Source: Tulasnella sp. 424 (taxonomy: Eukaryota > Basidiomycota > Agaricomycetes > Cantharellales > Tulasnellaceae). Taken from it: a stretch of DNA of 64,000 nucleotides. The stretch covers positions 1 through 64,000 of the forward strand of contig WSUB01000002.1 in assembly GCA_019633425.1 (NCBI GenBank). The letters are read 5' to 3'. The notes below the pieces were generated by a model, which was not told the origin of the DNA, did no database searches, and saw only the letters and a program-made list of their open reading frames with translations. Positions 46,391 through 55,798 of this stretch are shown here, in pieces; within the stretch, counting starts at the first letter, position 1; every line of letters begins with the position of its first letter. The translations under genes and the position numbers were made by a program.

Positions 46391-46792
46391 TGCGTGAGGA
46401 GAACAACGTGGTGTTGGCGGTTGTAGTGCAAGTTGCGGAGGCTGATGACCGGAATGGGCGACTGTGGGAGCACCGAAATCTCCGTTGGAATTTGAGTCTC
46501 CTTTCGCGTCATAAACCCGACTCGCAATCTTCCTTCTCCCCCACCACGCAAATTTTACCTGCGCCTGCCTTGCTCCTACAAAAGCCCCAGAGCTCTCCTC
46601 TCAAGGTGGTGTATGTTATACGACCTTCAAACTCGCGACGAGTGAGCGCTCAGAGCCGGTACTCATCTCCCTCACGGCTTGGACTGACGCTCGGACCGGA
46701 CATCTAGTTACATTTCTGACCTCGTCTACTCCCTCCTCAAGTGAATTGGCCTCATTCAGAACACCCGAACACCTTTCCTCCGTCTCTCAATC
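46391..46792. promoter_or_regulatory. Divergent promoter, paralogue B / CPA1, with a CPA1 uORF
   Basis: 402 bases between outward genes. On the plus strand an ATG at 46613 opens ten codons (MLYDLQTRDE) and stops at TGA 46643-46645. In other fungi CPA1/arg-2 mRNA carries an arginine attenuator peptide uORF with a SDxLW-type core. This uORF does not resemble it, and I found no such peptide in the plus-strand frames I read. Confidence 0.45.
46613..46645 (+). other. Ten-codon uORF upstream of CPA1
   Basis: ATG 46613, stop 46643-46645, encoding MLYDLQTRDE. It would be in the leader only if transcription starts before 46613. It is not the known arginine attenuator peptide. Confidence 0.35.
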
Positions 46793-48285
46793 ATGTTCGC
46801 ATTCCGCAAAGCTGCCACTCCCATGCGCTTGAACCTCTTCACACGACGAGGTCTCGCGACCCAAATCCCCTTGGCTGGCTCCAGCGTCCCAGCTGTCCTT
46901 CATCTGAAGAGTGGCCAGTCATTCTCAGGTCGGTCGTTTGGAGCCAAGAAGAGCATCTTTGGCGAGACTGTCTTCTCGACTTCCATTACGTCTTGTGAGC
47001 AAATAATTCGACGGTTCGGCCGAGAGCGTTATCATTTCCTGACGCAATTGCATCCGCTCAGATACCGAATCCATGACGGATCCATCCTACCGTCACCAAA
47101 TTCTCGTCTTCACAACTCCCCTCATTGGCAACTACGGCGTCCCTCACAATATTACCCCAAAGGACAGCCAGGACGTCGGAGTTGTTCTCGAGGCGGCAGG
47201 CGTCCAATGCGCCGCCATCGTGGTTGCTGATTTTGCGGAGAGATACTCGCACCGCACAGCAGTAGAGTCGCTAGCCGATTGGTGCATCAGGCATAACGTA
47301 CCAGCCATTACCGGCGTCGACACCCGAGCTGTTACCACCCTCCTCAGAGATCAAGGTACAACTCTCGGACGAATTGCCATCGGCGACGACGCGGCTGCTC
47401 CAGCCCCCGATGTTTCAGAATATTGGGACCCCAGCAAGGAAAACCTCGTCGCCCAAGTGTCTACCAAGGAACCATACACTCTCAACCCGGATGGCGATGT
47501 CAAGATTGCCGTGCTCGACTTTGGTGCCAAAGCAAACATTCTCCGCTCCCTTGTTCGCCGAGGTGCCGCTCTGACCGTCCTTCCTTGGAACTACGACTTC
47601 AACAAGATCCGAGATCAATTCGATGGTCTCTTCCTGACGAACGGCCCCGGTGATCCAAATCAGTGCACTGAAGCTTCCATGAACGTTCGCAAGACCATCC
47701 AAGAGTGGGATAAGCCTATTTTCGGCATTTGCATGGGCAACCAGATCTTGGGTATTGCCGCTGGTTTGGAGGCATACCGCATGACATTCGGTAACCGTGG
47801 ACACAATCAGCCTGTGTTGGCCTTGGCATCTGCGGGTTCTATCAACGCTGGCCGTGTCTACGTTACAAGGTATGAGAGTTGTAATTTACACACATTGAAT
47901 TCCAACTGACGTCCTTCCTGTAGCCAAAATCATCAGTATGCGTTGACGCTTCAAGACCCCTTCCCACAAGGCTGGGAACCATTCTTCATCAACTGCAACG
48001 ACTCTTCAGTCGAAGGTATCAAGTCGACCACCGAGTCTGGAAAGAGGATTTGGGGCGTTCAGTTCCACCCTGAGAGCGCTGGCGGTCCCCTTGATACTAT
48101 TGAGGTGAGAGCAATCTCAGTCCAATCGTCGCTATAACCCGGCTAACGACTATTCCTCGCAGATGTTCACTGACTTTGTCAACGAGTGCCGACTTTTGAA
48201 GCAAGCCGGGAACGGAGTATCTCCCATGCTTGAAGAACGCCCACTGGAATCCCCAGCCTCTCACCTCATCGCTGCCACCGCCTAG
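46793..48285 (+). CDS. CPA1: Carbamoyl-phosphate synthase, arginine-specific small chain
   Basis: Four or five exons, about 430 residues. The start MFAFRKAATPMRLNLFTRRG is a basic mitochondrial presequence. VLHLKSGQSFSGRSFGAKKS and FGETVFSTSITS lead, after an intron, to SYRHQILVFTTPLIGNYG. The glutaminase domain shows LTNGPGDPNQ, the nucleophile loop FGICMGNQILGIAAGL (Cys), and the His-Glu end GVQFHPESAGGPLDT. The last exon reads MFTDFVNECRLLKQAGNG and ends HLIAATA. The enzyme takes ammonia from glutamine for the large chain to make carbamoyl phosphate in arginine biosynthesis. The mitochondrial leader marks the arginine rather than the pyrimidine form. The loop has GNQ where many have GHQ. 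Everything needed is intact. A distinct large-chain gene is not in the window. Confidence 0.92.
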
Positions 48286-48443
48286 AAAACTGCTCGGTAG
48301 AGTAGAAACGAACTTGTACTTTTATATATTCGCGCGTCAGAATGGAACGCTAGATATGATCGAGGCGTGCTTTACGAAGGAGACGATTAGAAATCCAAGA
48401 CTTGCAACAACAGAGAGTACAATATGCGACACGAGATAGACAA
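48286..48443. other. Short convergent 3' flank
   Basis: 158 bases between two stop codons. It includes an AT-rich stretch (acttttatatattcgcg). No gene. Confidence 0.45.
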
Positions 48444-50674
48444 TTAGAGGTCTTCCGGCTCTACCCAATACGTTTGGAGGATCTGCGTCGAGGTCTCCAA
48501 ATACCAAAAGTACTGCGATGAGTCGGGGTCTGTAGACTTGCCCTTCTTTTTCTTCTTGGATGGCGCCGGTCCATTGGGAGTGCTCTCCGAGTCGGTCTTC
48601 TTTTTCGCTACTTGGACCCAGTACCCATTGATACCCATTCCCAACCTCTCCGATAACTTCTCGATCGTCTCGGGACTTGCCAAGACGCGAATTGTATCTT
48701 TAAGAGGATCGTGCGGTGGGGTGACTGGAATATCGTCGAAGTCCTCCTTGTCGATCTTGGGAAACGGCGTATATGTCATGAGATCCTCGCTGTGTCGGGG
48801 CCACGGGACCAACGTAATGACTCCGATCGGTTTGCGGAATTCAGACGCAGAGTTGGGGTTGGGTGGTTCGACGGAGAGGATTTGGCGAACACTGTGTTCG
48901 ACGCGGATGATCTTCATGTCCTTGGGGGCCTCGGGATAGAAGTCGGTAAGAGCAGGTAGCCTGGCTGCTTCCCAAGATGGTGCGACGTCCCAGCCTGATG
49001 TGTCCGCTTCAGCCTCAGCAGGGACAGGAGGGGGTGCCTCCCCTTCCGACGAGTTCTCAGCGAGAGGATCAACCGTCACTTCGGCGGGAAGATCCCATCC
49101 GTCGCTAGCAGTTGGGTCGACAGACATGCCTTCCTTTTGAAGGTCTTCGTCTGTGACGAGCCCGAACTTGCCGGAACTGGCTCCCCATCCGTCTTCTGGT
49201 AACGGTGGTACGTCGGGGTCGACGTCCATGTTGTCTGCCCAGTTTGTATCCTCTGCAGAGCCCCACATCCCAATATCCCAACGACCAAAGTGTTCACGAC
49301 AGGCGATGTGGAAGGAATCCGGAACCACGTCAGCCAGCTCTCCGACGGCAGGTTGTTCGATCTTGGCTCGGTCAACAATCTTGAGAGCGCGTTCGAAGTC
49401 GGCCTTCATCTCCTTCATAGTGCCGTGTCTGATGATGTAGTCCAAGATGAATTTGACGAGGAAGGGACCATAACGACGTTTTTCGATGTCCCTAAGGTTT
49501 GGGGCGAGGGTTAGTTCTCGATAGTAATCCGATTATGAGCGTACGCTCACCAGATCATCCCCCGCTCGTAAGAGTAATGACTGAAGAAGAGCTTAATCAT
49601 CGCCTCGGGATTGTCGAGGAAACGGTCCATCTTCTCGCTGTTATTCCAGGGCACCGCCTTGGGGAGCTTGCCACCAAAGCCGGACGACTTCTTGGTGGCG
49701 GTTTCTTCTTCTTCCGTAACTTCTCGTATTTTCTCCTCTGGGGCAGGCGGGGGTTCCTCTATATCATCGCTGGAGTCGTCTGCTGCTGCCCCTTCAGACC
49801 CTTGCTCTGCTGCTTCCTCGGGGTCTTGCTCGCCATCGGGTACGTCCATATCTTGGTCATCAGCGGCCTTCTTTTTTCGCTTAGCACGCTTGGATCCAGG
49901 TGGGTTGTGAACGTGTTCGAGTAAGCCGCAGAAGATTCGGAACTGCCGCCCGACTCAGTGTTAGCTCGGTAAACGGAAACAATGACGTGTGCGTACATTA
50001 TCGTAGATAGATTGAATGCTCCTTGGGAAGGTTCTGTCGGTTTGGAAGTCCGTCATGATTTGAGTAAAGCGCTCTTCCCGAGAAGTGTGGCTGTAAGGGG
50101 TGGATCGTTACTGAATTTGCGCGAAAGGCGAGTTGCTAGAGTCCAACTTACGGAGGCATTGCGGTAATTCGCTCGCGGTATGCATCATCCTCCCATTCCT
50201 CGAGCCAGGCTTTCTAGAGAACACAGATGTCGGGCGTCAGTTTCCCTCATTGTACCGGATGACTTGCGCCACAACCGAACTCACCGTTGGTCTGTCCTCT
50301 CTCTTCTTAGAAGCAGGCCCCAAGCCAGCACCTTGATTGCCCCTTCTTCGTTTCCTGGCGCGTTTGAGTCTCTCATACGCCGCTCTCTCCTCTGGGTCGG
50401 GGATGTGCTTAACAGGCAGGCGGACAGTCCGGACGCCCTCAGCATCAAATTCTTCTTCGTCCGAATCCGCTGGGATCACGCCTTTGGGCCTAAAGTCCTT
50501 GAAAGGAATGATGGTCTTTCCTTCAGGTTTAGGGGGGAAGGGAGGGTATTGGAAGGCAAAGACTTTGATGGGGGCGGCGGGCGTCTCCTGAACTTCGCCC
50601 TCCTGCAGCTTGATCTCATCTGTCACTGGTTTCTCACTTTGGGGTACGGAATTTGTGGCGAGCGTCGTCGCCAT
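48444..50674 (-). CDS. Arb1-like Argonaute siRNA chaperone subunit (probable)
   Basis: Multi-exon, about 660 residues. The start MATTLATNSVPQSEKPVTD is followed by an acidic/basic stretch KRARKRRRGNQGAGL. The core runs KAWLEEWEDDAYRERITAMP, REERFTQIMTDFQTDRTFPR, SIQSIYDN, an acidic insert, RFLDNPEAMIKLFFSHYSYE, YGPFLVKFILDYIIRHGTMK, ADFERALKIVDRAKIEQP and VVPDSFHIACREHFGRWD. This order resembles fission-yeast-type Arb1, where a helix-rich block ends FL.Yil.hD...A..ic...EL..PG.F..AC..lFGG. The C-terminus (LGMGINGYWVQVAKKK, YFWYLETSTQILQTYWVE) agrees. Arb1 is part of the ARC complex that loads siRNA on Argonaute for heterochromatin. Coding-looking exons lie just upstream (see 50674-51279). Alternative: a basidiomycete-only relative with another role. 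Confidence 0.62.
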
Positions 50675-51279
50675 CGAGTAGTCTGTGGTCGTTTGAGGTA
50701 CGATGAATGAAGGGGGGAGAGGGAAGTGGTTGGGGTGAACGTCAAAGAGGAGGACAAAGTGAATTTAGCCACTCGAGCATACTCACGCAAGCTTCTTTTG
50801 GGAGGACCTTCCGTTCCGACGCACACAAATCTCATTCCCACATCGAGAAAATCAAAGGGTCCTCTTTGTACATAAAAGGCGTTACAGACCTCGCGGATCA
50901 TTACAACGGCTTGGAGGGCCGGAAGTAGATGCAATTGGGTAGCAGGGGGAGGACCTACATCGACTCGTGCAGCGTCCTCTACACAAAGTTCAGGGAGCGA
51001 TACTAGGTAAACATCCAATATTAATCCTTCGTGGAAGATGAAACGTGGGGATTCGCTATGCAACAATAGCGGCGAGAGGACTGATGATACCTGGGTTTGG
51101 CCGACTTACCCGTTCGGGATATAACGACCAAATGCGGAAAATGGAGCCGAGGGATAGTTGAGCCGGATTTGAAGTTTAGCGCCCAGCGTTAGAATCTGAG
51201 AGTGTGTCTCACTCCACGGGTGCCAAGAGGGTGGTGGAAGGGGGACATCAGCGGCGAGTATGCAACCGAGGTTCTTCAT
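50675..51279 (-). CDS. Candidate coding exons upstream of the Arb1-like gene, unassigned
   Basis: An ATG at 51279, with an in-frame TAG three codons before it, opens MKNLGCILAADVPLPPPSWH. A consensus donor at about 51110 (GTAAGT) and an acceptor at 51057 (CATAG) join in frame to ESPRFIFHEGLILDVYLVSL. Reading on gives PELCVEDAARVDVG, LPALQAVVMIREVCNAFYVQ and FLDVGMRFVCVGTEG. A GTGAGT donor near 50786 has its next sensible acceptor (CACAG) 104 bases on, which enters the Arb1-like frame six bases or so before its ATG. So either this is the N-terminal part of that gene, or a separate small gene whose last exon overlaps it. The pattern of beta strands hints at an OB fold, perhaps Ten1-like, but the match is too weak to name. 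Confidence 0.4.
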
Positions 51280-51409
51280 GAGCGCCTATCTGGGCCCGAA
51301 CTATACATAGCCGTTCAGAAATGCGGGACGATCATGAATACAAGTAGTACAGGGCTAACTTCGCTGACCTCGATACAAATGGTGGTGCTCCTCTTCCCCA
51401 CACTTCATA

Positions 51410-52483
51410 CTATATCGGCTTTCGTCCACCCGCGGTCGAGGACTTTACCTTTCTCTTCTTGAAGAGAGACGGGCCTGCTGAAGATGCGGAGTCCACAACT
51501 GGTTTTACATCTTCAGGTTCAGGCTTAATCCCGTCTGGAGAAGGTGGTCTTTGGGCAGCTATAGGAGGCTCAGTCTTGGGCACGCTGGCACCGTCCTGCG
51601 CTCCTCCTTCTTCGAGAGGCTCCCCTTTGACTTGAACCTCACTCGATCCTTCCTGTTCGATGTCCTCTCCATTCGTTGTCGAATCACCTCCTCGCCTCCA
51701 CTGAGTCGGCCTCCACTGCGGTACCGGAGTAGCATTCGTCTGTTCCTCCTTGGGGCGAATTATCTTCGTTCCGTCCTCTCGTTTCTTGATCCTTATCTCC
51801 CCTGGATCGTACAAGTCGCCTCCAAGACCAACAGTAACGGTCTTTTGCCGCACTTTGAACCGTCTGGTGTCTTCGGGGTCTTCGGGAGTCGGTGACCGCT
51901 CCCGCTTCGCAGGCGTCGAGGACGAGGGCCCAGCGGATGATGATCCAGCCTGTGTTGGGGCAGATGGTATAACGGTTACCGTGGACCATTCTCCCGCAAT
52001 CCCTTCCTTTTGACGGACAGCTGCTTCAGCCGCTAACCTGTCGGCCTCTTCATCCACGAATCCCAACGACGCCGCTGTCGAGTAATTCGCCCACTTGTCT
52101 CCTGATGGCGCAGGTTTCTTGGGTGGTGGTGGCTTCGGGGTACTTGAAGATGCCACGGCTGCTGAAGCAGCGTCAAGGCCAACATCCTTGGCATAAGCAG
52201 CAGCGGCAGCCTGGCAAGTTGAAACACGGTCAGTTTGGATCCCACAACCGAGTCCAAAATAAACGCCACTGACCGCGTCAATCGACTTCATCTCTCTGTC
52301 CTCCTCAGCCTTCTCTTTCTTCTTCTTCTCTCCATGCTTGTACAAGTCCCGAATGAATCGGTCCTTGTTGCCCTTGTGTCGCAATCCGTCTTCATGTTGC
52401 TTTCGAGATGGTGCATCGTCCGCGATGAAAATATCGCAGTACTTGCAGAAGTACTTTTTCTTGCTGACCCAGTAATCTGACAT
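51410..52483 (-). CDS. WBP4/FBP21-like splicing protein with U1-type zinc finger
   Basis: Two exons, about 330 residues. It starts MSDYWVSKKKYFCKYCDIF at 52483. The matrin/U1-C type zinc finger is YFCKYCDIFIADDAPSRKQH, then EDGLRHKGNKDRF, with Cys-x2-Cys and two His. This is the N-terminal zinc finger of WBP4/FBP21, a spliceosomal B-complex protein. A lysine-rich helix (HGEKKKKEKAEEDREMKSI) is followed by an intron near 52215-52265 with GT..GCAG ends, so the residues read through it (VYFGLGCG...) are not coding. The second exon reads AAAAAYAKDVGLDAASAAVA, FKVRQKTVTVGLGGDLYDPG and EIRIKKREDGTKIIRPKEEQ. It ends VKSSTAGGRKPI. I see no WW domain, which the animal protein has. Confident as a zf-U1 protein; less so as WBP4 itself. 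Confidence 0.75.
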   Translation of the reverse strand: MSDYWVSKKKYFCKYCDIFIADDAPSRKQHEDGLRHKGNKDRFIRDLYKHGEKKKKEKAEEDREMKSIDAVSGVYFGLGCGIQTDRVSTCQAAAAAYAKDVGLDAASAAVASSSTPKPPPPKKPAPSGDKWANYSTAASLGFVDEEADRLAAEAAVRQKEGIAGEWSTVTVIPSAPTQAGSSSAGPSSSTPAKRERSPTPEDPEDTRRFKVRQKTVTVGLGGDLYDPGEIRIKKREDGTKIIRPKEEQTNATPVPQWRPTQWRRGGDSTTNGEDIEQEGSSEVQVKGEPLEEGGAQDGASVPKTEPPIAAQRPPSPDGIKPEPEDVKPVVDSASSAGPSLFKKRKVKSSTAGGRKPI

Positions 52484-52927
52484 CTCTTCGGCTAACAGTC
52501 AGCAAGGGTGAAACAACTAGAAACTCGGCAGGCGGTTGAAGGCTTTGGTGGCGGTGGTGGCTGCAGTCAGCAACGCAATTCCGTCGAAATACACACGCGG
52601 GAAGTTGCCGGCATATCACGTGACCCCTTCCGTTCACCCCTGCGCTGTCTCTTCGCGCCCCCGCAGGTTTCGACCGGGTTTTTTTTCCGCGCAACCGACG
52701 AACGACGACCACCTGAACAACACCCGGTGACCGCGATCACGGAAGTCACGTACGGCAAGTGGCTTTTACAGTTGCACTCAGCTGCTACATCAGGTCAAAA
52801 AAACCCCCTCCGACCCTCAACACTCCTGCAAGCTCCACCCCTGACCTTCCAGCTGGCCTGGCCTCTTTTAAACGGCTGATCCTTTTCGCTCAACTTCCCT
52901 CTGGTCTCATCTTCTTCTACTCGTACC
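52484..52927. promoter_or_regulatory. Divergent promoter, WBP4-like gene / first transporter
   Basis: 444 bases between outward genes. Just before 52928 is a C/T-rich leader (ctcttttaaacggctg, tctcatcttcttctactcgtacc). A run of eight T follows at 52680. No recognised operator. Confidence 0.45.
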
Positions 52928-55300
52928 ATGACAACAAGCCCAACTGAAGAGAGATCTTCTGTCAAGGATGCTCAACTGGAAACAGCGGACGACAAACCGA
53001 AAATGGTTCCACTCGAAATTTCGGAGGGCGCAGCGGGATCAATCGATTCATATTCGACTCAGGTCCATTACAGACTGTACAAGAGACGCTTCGTTGGTGG
53101 TGCAGCTTTGGTGAGTGATTCTTCATTCCTCTTCGTTTCCTCGCAAAAAGATTTTTTTCGACCGCATCGACTCATCCGTCCCCAATCCTCGCAGTGCCTG
53201 CTCAACTGCATAGGGGGCATGAACTGGCTCTGGTTCAGTGCCATCTCCCTCGACAGTAAGTCAATATTCGCTCATGTGTTCTACGATAACGACACTTCCA
53301 TGCCCCCATGTGGCCGGCCGGCGGCTTGTATTAACCGGTCCCCAAAATCCACCCCTCTTCGATTACTCACTCACTCACACGACTCCTTCTGTCTCTTCTT
53401 GGTCATCTTAGCTGCAAATGCGTTCAATTTGTCTGTGACCAAAGTCAACTGGTTGAGCAACGTCGTCAACGTAGTCTACTTGCCCGTGTCGTTTCTCTTG
53501 CCGTGGATTATCAGGAAATTCGGCCTTCGCCGGTCGGTAAGTGAACCCATGCCACCGGTACATCGTTACTCTGATTGACAGGTGATAACCGTAGTGTGTT
53601 CTTGCGGCCCTGATACTGGTCCTTGCGTCATGGCTGCGTGTCGCTGGCACCGCTCATTCCCTTGGCCCCAAAAGTGCCTATGCTCTCCTCTTCATTGGCC
53701 AGGTATCTCCGAGAACCACGATGTCTATCCCTTGAAATAACCAGCTGACCGAGTCTTGGGTAGCTCTTGGCCGGCTTGAGTCAGCCTTTTTATCAGGTCC
53801 TTGCGCCCAAATACTCCGAGACTTGGTTTGGACTACAGGGTCGCGTGACCGCTACAATGCTCATCTCGCTTAGTAAGTCCCAAAGCGCCCATCATACTTC
53901 TGTTGTGGGGCTCTGACGGTGCACTTTCTAGTGAATCCTGTGGGCGGTGCTCTTGCCCAGCTGCTGGCACCCGCAGTTGGCTCTCCTCGAACTTCGGTGG
54001 GTTTCTTCTTCCCGCCCCTTAACGCGCTCGGATGTTTTTAGAACGCTGATATGCCTTGTCTCTTTCTACAGGTGCTCGTAATCGGTATAATCTCGACCGT
54101 CGTCGCCCCGGTCGCGCTCTTCCTTGGCGACCGCCCACCAACCCCACCGAGTGAGCGCCTTCCCTCCCAATATTGCCTATTTCGAGACATATGCTAACCT
54201 TTCGATCGACATAGCCTTCTCTGGTTCGAAAAAATCCCCACCCGTTCTAGAAACCCTTCGCAGCGCCCTTGGTCTCGCCTATCCAGAGGAGAAGGATCGC
54301 GCCATGACCCTACAAGAGCGGATCGACTTCGGAATCATGACGTGGGGCTTCGGTGTTCTCGTTGCAATGTATGTATAGTCATACCACTCATCTTGAAGCG
54401 CACGCAGCGCTGACATTGAACGGTTCCTTAGAATCTCGGCCTTCACCATCCTCGTTGCCCAAGTCTACGTATGTCCATAATATTACCCATCCCGCCACCG
54501 TTACTGACTTCTTTTGTTGAAGGCTCCATATGGATATAACTCTGATGCGTCTGGTTTCCTGGTACGTCTTCCGTTCTTGAAGTTCCGATGAAGGGAATTC
54601 CGTACTAACAGCTTCCACCTTCCAGGGAGCTGCTGTTTTCATCGCAGGTCTCGTAGGAGCCATTATCACCGCTCCCCTATTTGATCGCGTCTTTACGCAC
54701 CATCTTGCACGCACCTTGCACGTCGTGATTCCAATCATTGGTGCAGCGTGGTTAGGTCTTGCCTGGGCTGGTTAGTGATCTACACTTAGCATCACCGTCT
54801 ACGTGCGAACTGATCATCGGATCTCAACACCATCGACGTGCGCAGTGAAAGCTCATGGATTAGTGCCTTCCTATGTTCTGCTCGCAATTGCCGGCTTCGG
54901 ATCGTTCATGCTGCTTCCAGTCGCATTAGAGCTAGCTTGTGAAGTGACTCGCAACGCGGAGTTCTCAAGCGCCATCTTGTGGTTCACCGCGAATGCTTTG
55001 ACCGTATTCTTCGTCCTTAGTACGTTCTGGCACCTCCGGTGGGAGTTACCCAACGCCCTTAGTATTGGGACTGACACTTGCACTTATCCAACAGTTTCAG
55101 ACGACCTTCGAGCAAGTGCAACAGCCAACCCGCCATTAAACCTCAACAAGCAACTTATCCTACAAGGTGCCTTCGCAATATCTCTTGCGCCGCTCGTCAT
55201 TTTCATCAAAGGAAAGCAAGTCCGACGAGAGCAGGACGAACGCGAACGACTTCGAGACACGGGCAGAGCTGCAAATGGCGATGCTACATCCCCTGCGTGA
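52928..55300 (+). CDS. FLVCR-like (SLC49) MFS transporter, copy 1
   Basis: About 12 short exons give roughly 500 residues. It starts MTTSPTEERSSVKDAQLETA. The amphipathic lead-in VHYRLYKRRFVGGAAL is followed, exon by exon, by CLLNCIGGMNWLWFSAISLD, NLSVTKVNWLSNVVNVVYLP, LLAGLSQPFYQVLAPKYSET, WFGLQGRVTATMLISL, MNPVGGALAQLLAPAVGSPR, GAAVFIAGLVGAIITAPLFD and VALELACEVTRNAEFSSAIL. About 12 membrane helices are expected. VNWLSN and the (F/W)FSAI block match the FLVCR/SLC49 group, which carries choline, ethanolamine or haem. It ends RAANGDATSPA. It differs from copies 2 and 3 by a 15-residue insert (LGLAYPEEKDRAMTLQERID) before IMTWGFGVL, and by a longer acidic head. Confidence 0.8.
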
Positions 55301-55798
55301 TCATAATATATACCTCCTCCATTTATGCTTACTGTGATGTGTATTTTTACATGTTGTCGATGTTTATTTCGGGATATTTTAGGGATCGTTGCTATTCTGC
55401 CGTTAGAAAAGCGTGGAAGGGAGAAATCTCCCACGTGGCCGGTAAATCCGGACTGGGGCTTCGAGAATATTGAGTGCCCTTAATCAGACTCCACGCTCAG
55501 CCCTGCAAAGCACTTTGCTTTTCTCCGCCGGGATAATGGCTTGCAAAATGTCCTATCAGCAGGTTTTCTTGCTTGTGGCTTTCGAGTTGCTCCACGACCT
55601 TGAGGCAGCTGGTTGCAGGACACAAGCTATCGCCCTCATCGCAAACGTGCAACCTACCGGTATCAAACCCATTATCACCATCTCCTTCGAACCCTCGAGG
55701 GGTCAAAGTGTTCCTGGAGACTGCCAAAATTAAAAGGGGCATAAAAACATCCCGCTTCTTGACGTTTTGAATTCCCTCTCGCTTGCACCACTCTGCAG
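55301..55798. promoter_or_regulatory. Spacer and promoter, transporter copies 1 and 2
   Basis: 498 bases. A TATA-like cataaaaac lies at 55739-55748, about 55 bases before the copy 2 ATG. No coding frame is supported. Confidence 0.45.

Noticed and set aside
46391..46792. Arginine attenuator peptide
   Set aside because: I looked for the SDxLW-type core in the plus-strand frames of the leader and did not find it. The ten-codon uORF is different.
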